The notes under the pieces were generated by a model that did not search any database, was not told the DNA's origin, and saw nothing but the letters and a program-made list of their open reading frames with translations. 64,000 nt of DNA from NCBI RefSeq assembly GCF_026151205.1, contig NC_087075.1, positions 15,513,628 through 15,577,627 on the forward strand. Reading direction: 5' to 3'. Shown here piece by piece: positions 34,445-46,400 of this stretch (its first letter is position 1; every line of letters begins with the position of its first letter). The position numbers and the translations under genes were made by a program. This DNA comes from Bolinopsis microptera (Eukaryota > Ctenophora > Tentaculata > Lobata > Bolinopsidae).

Positions 34445-37400
34445 CTGGCGAAGGGTGGAAGTGGCGGACCCCTCCTCTTTTTACACTTGATTTCCTGCCG
34501 GAGATTGGGTTAGTAACTTTGGTTACTGAGGGTTAGTTACTATGGTTACTATGGAAGTGGCGGACCCCTCCTCTTTTTTCACTTGATTTCCTGCCGGAGA
34601 TTGGGTTAGTTACTATGGTTACTGAGGGTTAGTTAGTATGGTTACTATAGTAAGTATGGAAGTGGCGGACCCCCCCCCTCTTTTTACACTTGATTTCCTG
34701 CCGGAGATTGGGTTAGTTACTATGGTTACTATGGTTACTATGGTTATTATGGTTACTATGGAAGTGGCGGACCCCCCCTCTTTTTACACTTGATTTCCTG
34801 CCGGAGATTGGGTTAGTTACTATGGTTACTATGGTTACTATGGAAGTGGCGGACCCCCCTTTCTTCTTACACTTGATTTCCTGCCGGAGATTGGGTTAGT
34901 TATTATGGTTACTGAGGGTTAGTTACTATGGTTACTAGGTTACTATGGAAGTGGCGGACCCCCCCCCCTCTTTTTACACTTGATTTCCTGCCGGAGATTG
35001 GGTAAGTTACTATGGTTACTATGGTTACAATGGTTACTATGGAAGTGGCGGACCCCCCTCTTCTTTCACTTGATTTCCTGCCGGAGATTGGGTTAGTTAC
35101 TATGGTTACTGAGAGTCAAGGACAAAAGAAAATCGCGATTATTTTGCCCAAAAATCGCGATACCGCGATTTTTAACAGACTATACATAAGACTATACACT
35201 TATAAATGTGTCGCAAATAATGGGAAAAATCGCAATTCCGCACATGTTGCGGTTTCCTTTTGACCCTGCTGAGGGTTAGTTACTATGGTTACTATGGTTA
35301 CTATGGAAGTGGCGGACCCCCTTTTTTTACACTTGATTCCCTGCCGGAGGTTGGGTTAGTTACTATGGTTACTGAGGGTTAGTCACTATGGTAACTATGG
35401 TTACTATGGAAGTGGCGGACCCCCTTTTTTTACACTTGATTCCCTGCCGGAGGTTGGATTCGTTATATTTTATTCTCTACTGTTTTTACGCTACTTTAAG
35501 GCTATAAGTGTATTGCTGATAATTTGATTATTCCTGATAATTTGGTTGTAAGACTCAGACTCTGTAGGATTGCCTTAATGTGTAAAAATCAGCAGCCTTA
35601 ATGTGTAAAAATCAGCCGCCCTAATGTGTAAAAATCGGCAACCTTTATGTGTAAAAATCAGCAGCCTTAATGTGTAAAAATCAGCAGCCTTTATGTGTAA
35701 AAATCAGCAGCCTTAATCTGTAAAAATCAGCTGCCTTATTGTGTAAAAATCAGCAGCTTTAATCTGTAAAAATCAGCAGCCTTAATGTGCAAAAAATCAG
35801 CAGCCTTAATGTGTAAAAATCAGCCGCCCTAATGTGTAAAAATCGGTGGCCTTTATGTGTAAAAATCAGCCGCCCTAATGTGTAAAAATCGGCAGCCTTT
35901 ATGTGTAAAAATCAGCAGCCTTAATCTGTAAAAATCAGCTGCCTTATTGTGTAAAAATCAGCAGCTTTAATGTGTAAAAATCAGCAGCCTTAATGTGCAA
36001 AAAATCAGCAGCCTTAATGTGTAAAAATCAGCCGCCCTAATGTGTAAAAATCGGCGGCCTTTATGTGTAAAAATCAGCCGCCCTAATGTGTAAAAATCGG
36101 CAGCCTTTATGTGTAACAAGAATTGCGCCCGTTGTTTCGTTTTGGCGGACGCTAGATTTCCATTTCACATTTACTATAAAGTATAAGCTCCAATCAGCTC
36201 ACTTCTGTCTTCATGATAATAATATTGATAAATTATGCATTAAGTACAGGAAACACTTGAAATTCAGTTCAATTGCCAAAGAACTTAACTTGTAAAGCAA
36301 AGAACTTAAATTGTAAGCAAAGGTAAACTATACTCGTGTACACATCAATACACTACGCGTGCCACGTACAAATTGGGCTTATAACCTAATATTATACATT
36401 ACATCGTATACATTAAAACACAGGTGCGCCGCGCATTCATAGATCACAGGCTATCTATACATCACATCTCCGCAAGCAATCCTCGCGCGCGCAACTTTTT
36501 CGTTGACATGGTTACTAACGTAAGGACTGACGACATATTCAGACCCACCTACTGCAATCTCCAAAATCCACGTTTTTCTGCAAAAACGTCCATTCGTAAC
36601 CTTTCACTATTGCCTTTTTTCAAAAGGGTGAAAAGGAAAAAATCAGCAGACTTAATCTGTAAAAATCAGCTGCCTTAATGTGTAAAAATCAGCAGCCTTA
36701 ATGTGTAAAAATCAGCCGCCCTAATGTGTAAAATTAGGCAGCCTTTATGTGTAAAAATCAGCAGCCTTAATCTGTAAAAATCAGCTGCCTTAATGTGTAA
36801 AAATCAGCAGCTTTAATGTGTAAAAAACAGCAGCCCTAATGTACAAAAATTGCGCGCTGCAAGCGGCTAGTTGACATGGTAACTAACGAAAGGAAGGAAG
36901 GAATCACAACATATTCAGACCCACCTACCGCTATCGCCAAAATCAACGTTTTTCTGCAAAAACGACCATTCGTAACCTTTCACTATTGCTTTTTTACAAA
37001 AGGGTGTGAATGGAAAAATTCAGTAGCCTCACTAACCCTGATACGGAGGTCATGTTGGTGGTATCTTTAGTTGATTTCCTCAAGGTTGACTGTCGTTTTG
37101 CTCCATTTTCACTCGTCTTCTTCAGATGAAGACGATGAGACAACTGAACAGGTAGGTATGAGTGTCAGTTTATAAACTGGCTATAGCCAGGATGGTAATT
37201 CTACACTGTCCAGCAAGTATTGTGGATCAAGACAACCAAATTTAGATAATTTGTCATGTCATGTCTGGGCTAAGTCTTAACAAGCGCCAATGTATGTACC
37301 ACTTTATGTACAGGGTGTACCACTTTATGTACAGGGTGTACCGCTTTATGCGGTCTATATTTATCAAAGAGTACCTACAAAACATTTTAAGAAGCTAACG

Positions 37401-40400
37401 TAACTGCGCAATGTTTCTGGGGCAAAATTTTCGTTTATTTTCGTTTATTCCGACAAGAAAAAGGCTCTCATCCTTGTCGCAATAAACGTGGACATTACAT
37501 GTGTGCCCCAGAAACATTACAACAATGCGGCTAATAAATAACGTACCCGGGCAACAACGAGAATAGAGCTGATGAGGGTTGTGAGCTAATAAATAACGTA
37601 CCCGCGCAACAACGAGAATAGAGCTGATGAGGGTTGTGAGCTAATAAACAACGTACCCGCGCTACAACGAGAATAGAGCTGATGAGGGTTGTGAGCTAAT
37701 AAATAACGTACCCGCGCTACAACGAGAATAGAGCTGATGAGGGTTGTGAGCTAATAAATAACGTACCCGCGCTACAACGAGAATAGAGCTGATGAGGGTT
37801 GTGAGCTAATAAATAACGTACCCGCGCTACAACGAGAATAGAGCTGATGAGGGTTGTGAGCTAATAAATAACGTACCCGCGCTACAACGAGAATAGAGCT
37901 GATGAGGGTTGTGAGCTAATAAATAACGTACCCGCACTACAACGAGAATAGAGCTGATGAGGGTTGTGAGCTAATAAATAACGTACCCGCGCAACAACGA
38001 GAATAGAGCTGATGAGGGTTGTGAGCTAATAAATAACGTACCCGCGCAACAACGAGAATAGAGCTGATGAGGGTTGTGAGCTAATAAATAACGTACCCGC
38101 GCAACAACGAGAATAGAGCTGATGAGGGTTGTGAGCTAATAAATAACGTACCCGCGCAACAACGACAATAGAGCTGATGAGGGTTGTGAGCTAATAAATA
38201 ACGTACCCGCGCAACAACGAGAATAGAGCTGATGAGGGTTGTGAGCTAATAAATAACGTACCCGCGCAACAACGAGAATAGAGCTGATGAGGGTTGTGAG
38301 CTGATAAATAACGTACCCGCGCAACAACGAGAATAGAGCTGATGAGGGTTGTGAGCTAATAAATAACGTACCCGCGCAACAACGAGAATAGAGCTGATGA
38401 GGGTTGTGAGCTAATAAATAACGTACCCGCGCTACAACGAGAATAGAGCTGATGAGGGTTGTGAGCTAATAAATAACGTACCCGCGCAACAACGAGAATA
38501 GAGCTGATGAGGGTTGTGAGCTAATAAATAACGTACCCGCGCAACAAAGAGAATAGAGCTGATGAGGGTTGTGAGCTAATAAATAACGTACCCGCGCTAC
38601 AACGAGAATAGAGCTGATGAGGGTTGTGAGCTAATAAATAACGTACCCGCGCAACAACGAGAATAGAGCTGATGAGGGTTGTGAGCTAATAAATAACGTA
38701 CCCGCGCAACAACGAGAATAGAGCTGATGAGGGTTGTGAGCTAATAAATAACGTACCCGCGCTACAACGAGAATAGAGCTGATGAGGGTTGTGAGCTAAT
38801 AAATAACGTACCCGCGCTACAACGAGAATAGAGCTGATGAGGGTTGTGAGCTAATAAATAACGTACCCGCGCCACAACGAGAATAGAGCTGATGAGGGTT
38901 GTGAGCTAATAAATAACGTACCCGCGCAACAACGAGAATAGAGCTGATGAGGGTTGTGAGCTAATAAATAACGTACCCGCGCAACAACGAGAATAGAGCT
39001 GATGAGGGTTGTGAGCTAATAAATAACGTACCCGCGCTACAACGAGAATAGAGCTGATGAGGGTTGTGAGCTAATAAATAACGTACCCGCGCTACAACGA
39101 GAATAGAGCTGATGAGGGTTGTGAGCTAATAAATAACGTACCCGCGCTACAACGAGAATAGAGCTGATGAGGGTTGTGAGCTAATAAATAACGTACCCGC
39201 GCTACAACGAGAATAGAGCTGATGAGGGTTGTGAGCTAATAAATAACGTACCCGCGCTACAACGAGAATAGAGCTGATGAGGGTTGTGAGCTAATAAATA
39301 ACGTACCCGCGCTACAACGAGAATAGAGCTGATGAGGGTTGTGAGCTAATAAATAACGTACCCGCGCTACAACGAGAATAGAGCTGATGAGGGTTGTGAG
39401 CTAATAAATAACGTACCCGCGCTACAACGAGAATAGAGCTGATGAGGGTTGTGAGCTAATAAATAACGTACCCGCGCAACAACGAGAATAGAGCTGATGA
39501 GGGTTGTGAGCTAATAAATAACGTACCCGCGCTACAACGAGAATAGAGCTGATGAGGGTTGTGAGCTAATAAATAACGTACCCGCGCTACAACGAGAATA
39601 GAGCTGATGAGGGTTGTGAGCTAATAAATAACGTACCCGCGCAACAACGAGAATAGAGCTGATGAGGGTTGTGAGCTAATAAATAACGTACCCGCGCTAC
39701 AACGAGAATAGAGCTGATGAGGGTTGTGAGCTAATAAATAACGTACCCGCGCAACAACGAGAATAGAGCTGATGAGGGTTGTGAGCTAATAAATAACGTA
39801 CCCGCGCTACAACGAGAATAGAGCTGATGAGGGTTGTGAGCTAATAAATAACGTACCCGCGCTACAACGAGAATAGAGCTGATGAGGGTTGTGAGCTAAT
39901 AAATAACGTACCCGCGCTACAACGAGAATAGAGCTGATGAGGGTTGTGAGCTAATAAATAACGTACCCGCGCTACAACGAGAATAGAGCTGATGAGGGTT
40001 GTGAGCTAATAAATAACGTACCCGCGCAACAACGAGAATAGAGCTGATGAGGGTTGTGAGCTGGCACACCACCACCACTATGCACATGTCAATCATCGGG
40101 AAGAAACTGTTGTCTGCGTTCTGAGAGTTTGGTAACATTAAGTTAAATTTAGTTAAATTTAGAAACATTTAGCTAAATTTTGTACAAATTTTCTGTTATT
40201 GTTGTTATGAATTAGGTTCATTTTTGAACAAAATAACAATTATCATGTTTTAGAACATTTGAATAGTAGGTACAATGTACTGTCGGGTCCCCAGGTAATG
40301 AACAATATACTGGGGGGGTCCCCAGGTAATGAACAATATACTGGGGGGTCCCCAGGTAATGAACAATATACTGGGGGGTCCCCAGGTAATGAACAATATA

Positions 40401-43400
40401 CTGGGGGGTCCCCAGGTAATGAACAATATACTGGGGGGTCCCCAGGTAATGAACAATGTACTGGGGGGTCCCCAGGTAATGAACAATATACTGGAGGGTC
40501 CCCAGGTAATGAACAATATACTGGGGGTCCCCCAGGTAATGAACAATATATTGGAGGGTCCCCAGGTAATGAACAATATACTGGGGGGTCCCCAGGTAAT
40601 GAACAATATACTGGGGGGTCCCCAGGTAATGAACAATATACTGGGGGGTCCCCAGGTAATGAACAATATACTGGGGGGTCCCCAGGTAATGAACAATGTA
40701 CTGGGGGGTCCCCAGGTAATGAACAATATACTGGAGGGTCCCCAGGTAATGAACAATATACTGGGGGTCCCCCAGGTAATGAACAATATATTGGAGGGTC
40801 CCCAGGTAATGAACAATATACTGGGGGGTCCCCAGGTAATGAACAATATACTGGGGGTCCCCAGGTAATGAACAATATATTGGGGGGTCCCCAGGTAATG
40901 AACAATGTTATAATGTGATGTTATTAACTGTTATCATTCAGGATGTTTTGACTTGGTTACTTTGGAACTTGGAATCACTGTTTTACTTTGTACTAAATGG
41001 CGACGAGGATTATAGAACCCATGCAACTGGACAACGTAGAGGATTGGCTTGAGCGGTTGGACCAAGCAATTTCATGTTGCATAGTCCAAGAAAAACTGAC
41101 AGAAGAAGAGGCCAAAAACAGTTACTCAGTATCGTTGTTGTTGTCGAACATTGGACAAATGGGGTACAAGGTGTTGAAATCATATTGTGCACCGGACAAA
41201 CCTGCCAAGAAAACATACAATGATCTTGTAAAACTGCTGACCGAAAATCTGGCTCCAGCGTTAGATGCAGTATCAGAAGGGTATCGTTTTAACCTGATGA
41301 AGCAGGAATCTGGAGAGGGGCTAAGCCTTTACATGTCACGAGTCAAGGAAAAGGCAAATGTGTGCAACTTCGGAACTTTTTACGACCGTATGGTCAAGGA
41401 CCGTTTTCTGTATGGATTGAGAGATTCGAATATCAGATCTTATTTGCTAACTAAAGCAAACTTGGACACATCTGCAAAAGTCCTAACAGCAGCTATAGCA
41501 AAAGAAAACGCGATGACAGCTAATTCAGCCATGTCAGGTTACGGGTCAGCACCATCTGCTCATTTTGTCCATAAAAAACACCATTATGGGGGACAATCGG
41601 AACAAGGTCAGATGAAAGGTTATCGCCCTGGTGATAAAGGACTGGTTTGCTCAAAATGTACATTGAAGGGCCATAAGGCTCCGGATTGCAAAGTGAAATG
41701 TAGAAACTGTCACCAGACCGGTCATATCAGAGCAAACTGTTTAAAGGGGAAACGCCCAAAACAGAACAATGTGGGTGAAGCAGATGATGATGATGTTTAC
41801 GGGGATCAGGAACATGTTTACGGGGATCAGGAACATGAGTATATGATGAAAGTGGATGTTTTATCGGAGGATTCTCCAGTTATATGTAATCCTGATCTGT
41901 CACCTGAACCTTGCATCTATCTACCTGTTGATCCAGTCAACTATCCCCTCAAGGGGAACTCTGCTCCTGATTTCCAACATTCTCATGACGAGAATGACTC
42001 ATCCAACTCCATGGGGAGTTCGAGTTTGAGTGAAGCTGAATCTGCTGTAAGTTATGATTGTACAGTAGAATGTATGTCGACTGTGTCGAGTAGAGTTTGT
42101 TCTGAAAATCAAATTTCTGTTTGTGAATCCCGTGATATGGTTTGTCATTTTCGAAGTAGAAAACCCATGATTTTGTTATTACTAAATGGGAAACCAGTCG
42201 AGTTTGAATTAGACACTGGTGCTGCTTTAACATGTATTTCTAAACCTAAGTTTTCACAGCTAAATTTGAATGATTGCAAGTTGATAGATAGTGTTAAAAC
42301 TCTTTGTGTAGCCAATGGTCAAACAGTTAACGTTTGCATGATTGCCAAAACATCCGTCAAATTTAATGGCACATCTCATGGAGAGATGAATTTGCATGTG
42401 GTGGACTCTTGCTTTCCTACCTTGCTGGGTCGGGACTGGATCGAGAGACTTTTCGGGCCAGAGTGGTTCGGTAGGCTGGTTAATGCGGCAACTGTATCTA
42501 CTAGTGAATGTCATGAGAAATTTGCAGAAGAGATGAAGAAAAGTCCCATTTTCATGCCTGGAGTAGGAGTTGTGAAAGGGTACGAGGCCCGTTTAAACCT
42601 GAAAGAAGGAGCTAGGCCGAAGTTCTGCAAAGCTAGAGTGACAGCTTTCTCGATTAGGGGGAAAACAGAAGATACATTGAAACAGATGATAGCAGAGGGC
42701 CTGCTGGTTCCTGTTGACAATTCAGAGTGGGCTTCTCCCATTGTGCCGGTGGCCAAGCCAGATAAAACGATCAGTGTGTGTGGAGACTACAAGTCCACAC
42801 TCAACCCTGCACTAGATACCAAGACTTACCCTCTTCCGACAGTTGATGAATGCTTTGCTGGCATGGTTGGAGGAAAACTGTTCTCGAAGATTGATATTAA
42901 GAGTGCCTACAACAGCTTACTCTTAAGGAAATGTGATCAAGCTCTGACGACTCTGAATACTCAGCTTGGTTTACTAATGTGGACACGCCTTCCTTTTGGC
43001 ATCAACTCAGCTGGAGCTCAATTTCAAGCTACAATCGATGAAGTACTGACAGGGATTCGTCAAACCTGTTGCCGGGTGGATGACATTCTGATAACGGGAT
43101 TTAATGACGAGGAACACATGTCAAATGTCAGACAGGTGATAAAGAGACTGGAGGACGCTGGATTTCGCTGCCGATTAGACAAATCTGAATTCATGCAACC
43201 TTCGGTGATTTACTTGGGTCACGTGGTGTCTGCCCAAGGGATAAAGCCTGTCAGCTCAAAAGTGGAGACTCTGGTGAAAGCTCCATTTCCCGAAACGAGA
43301 GAACAGCTGGTTTCGTTCCTCGGAGCCGTGCAGTACTACGCCAGGTATCTACCTAACATGTCGACTGTAATTGAACCTCTCAACCAGCTCAGATCGGCAC

Positions 43401-46400
43401 AGACAAAGTGGGTATTTGGGAAAGAACAGAAAGAAGCGTTCAACAAATTGAAGGAAATGCTAACGTCTGAGAGAGTACTTGCGTTTTACGATCCTTCTGT
43501 TCCTCTAAAAGTAGATTGTGATGCAAGTTCAGTTGGTCTTGGTGGGGTGATATCGCATAAGTATTCTGATGGTACAGAAAAACCGATTGAATTCGTGAGT
43601 AGGACATTGACTGATGCGGAGAGGAGGTATTCTCAATTGGACAGAGAGGCGTTAGCGATTATTTGGTCCCTAAAGAAGTTCCACAAGTATGTTTACGCGG
43701 TCCACTTCCAGTTGGTGACGGACAATAAACCTCTCCAATATATTCTGCATCAAAACAAGGGTATTCCAGAGATGGTGATTAGCCGATTACAAAGATGGGC
43801 TTTGATTCTAGCTAATTATGATTACACCATATCATACCGTCCGACTGGAAAGCATGCAAATGCTGATGTATGCTCTCGTTTCCCATTGAAAATCAAAGAC
43901 ACACCTGCTAGTACACACCCGGACAGTCTAGTTTGTGACGGTGTAAATGAGTGTGAAACGTGTAAAGATGAAATTTACACTGTCTTTGTTGGAGAGGATA
44001 AGCCGTTGTTGAACTCTGCACTGATCTCTAAGATGTCGAGAACAGATCCGTTACTTGCTAAAGTTATAATGTTTACTCTGGAGGGATGGACTAAAAGACC
44101 GAAAGTTGTTAAGAACAAGACAATTTCGGGAGATTCTTTCGAGGCTGCTTTTAAACCGTATTATGAGAAACAGACGGAACTCTCTGTGGATAAAGGATGC
44201 TTGATGTGGGGTGGACGGGTTATCATTCCAACTAAAATGAGACCGGACGTTCTGGAGCTATTACACAGCACCCACATGGGTTCATCAGCTATGAAGAACA
44301 TGGCCAGGAGGTACATGTGGTGGCCGCTGATGGATGCTGAGATAGAGAAAGTGTCTAAGACGTGTAAGAGTTGCCAAAGTGTACAGCCACTGCCGAAGAA
44401 AGCTCTTCCACACCCGTGGGACGTTCCAGATCAACCATGGCAACGACTGCATTTGGATTTTGCTGGTCCCTTCCAGGGTTCTATGTGGTTAATTGTCGTG
44501 TGTGCGTATTCCAAGTGGTTGGAAGTGAAAGACATGAAGCAAAATACGACGGCTGCAAATCTGATTAAGAAATTGAGGGAGTTATTTGCCTGTTTTGGAC
44601 TCCCAAAGGTTTGTGTAATGGATAATGGTCCGCAGTTATCTCGCTCTACGGAGTTTGTAACGTTTCTGTCGAAGAACGGAATCAAGTGCGTCCCTATTCC
44701 CAGTTACCATCCCAGTAGTAATGGCCAAGCTGAGAATCAGGTACTTCAATTTAAACGTGCTATTAAGAAAATGACAGCTGATCATCCGGGGGATATCACA
44801 ACCAAACTCTCACAATGGTTGTTTCAGTACCGAAACACTCCGCACAGCACCACCGGGATAGAGCCTGCCGTTCTTATGTTTGGACGTCGACCTAGAACTG
44901 CGTTAAGTTTGTTGAATCCGTGCACAAACGATTCTAAATATGAGGAAAAAGTTGCTGAACAGCGAGAGAAACTCCGGAGTCAACCCTTAAGATCTTTTGA
45001 CGTCGGAGATAAAGTGTATTATCGGGATGTTCGCCACAATAAGTGGAATGAAGGTGTCGTTCAGTCACTTGAAGGATCAAAGATTGTGATTATTGAAGCA
45101 GAAGGACAGGGGTCTTTAGTCCGAAAGCATCTCGACCATGTGGTAAAGCGGGTAGAAAGCGAGAGTAAACCCGTACAGCCTCCTATAGTTGCATTAAATA
45201 ATGGTAAACCTGACAGTTTAGAAATGGCATTACATAATGGCAAGCCTGATAGTGTAGACCACAGTCTGGGACAGACTAGTACTGAAGTAGTTGAACAAGA
45301 GCAAACTAAACCTGACGGTATTGCAGTAGAGCATGAACCACGTCCCAGACGCCACGTTACTGCACCTGACCGGCTAAGTTATGATAAGTTAGGAGGGAAA
45401 TAACCTTTAAGGTTATATTGTAATGTCACAGAATCACTATAAATTTTAAGACTGAACGTTGTAAGAGACAGGACTCACATCATATTTTACTTGTAATGTA
45501 TTGCCGATTTTAACTATTGAATTAATGTTGTAAGAGACAGGACTGAAAACTGATTTACCGTATGTTATTTAATTTATACCGTGAATGAATTTTTACTACC
45601 AAATCGAATTGAACAAAGGAAACGTGTTTTTTGAGGATGTTTTATTATTACATTTCAGATTTATTTATTTGTATCAGTAGTACTAAGATTTTAGAACGTT
45701 GACAAATTGGAATTTTCCGATAATTTATGGTTCGACTCGAATTTTGGAGTCAAGTGAGGCACTTTGCGCCATGTGTGGGACAAATTACTGTAACGTATCT
45801 TTTTCTACTAGCAAAATGAAAGTTAATTTTATAGAAAGTTTTTCGCGCTGCAGTATGCATAGATTTTAAGCGTGCCATGCCGCGCATTGAGCACGTATGT
45901 TTATTTATTATTTATTGAATTTCAATGTTTGACGAGTTCATATTTTAAATAGGGGGATGTTATAATGTGATGTTATTAACTGTTATCATTCAGGATGTTT
46001 TGACTTGGTTACTTTGGAACTTGGAATCACTGTTTTACTTTGTACTAAACAATATACTGGGGGGTCCCCAGGTAATGAACAATATACTGGGGGGTCCCCA
46101 GGTAATGAACAATATACTGGGGGGTCCCCAGGTAATGAACAATATACTGGGGGGTCCCCAGGTAATGAACAATATACTGGGGGTCCCCAGGTAATGAACA
46201 ATATACTGGGGGGTCCCCAGGTAATGAACAATATACTGGGGGGTCCCCAGGTAATGAACAATATACTGGGGGGTCCCCAGGTAATGAACAATATACTGGG
46301 GGGTCCCCAGGTAATGAACAATATACTGGGGGGTCCCCAGGTAATGAACAATGTACTGGGGGGTCCCCAGGTAATGAACAATATACTGGAGGGTCCCCAG

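Larger units (their letters stand above)
40901..46052 (+). mobile_element. Ty3/mdg4-type LTR retrotransposon, intact, with 90-bp LTRs
   Basis: Identical direct repeats at 40906-40995 and 45958-46047 start TGTTATAATG; AACAA flanks both sides (40901-40905, 46048-46052), matching the interrupted minisatellite unit. A primer-binding site TGGCGACGAGGAT (40998-41010) fits the 3' end of animal tRNA-Ser(GCU). A purine tract AGGGGGA (45951-45957) precedes the right repeat. The repeat could be 92 bp with a CAA duplication, since AAA is shared at the border. Layout and primer suggest the Mag-like group. Confidence 0.92.
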
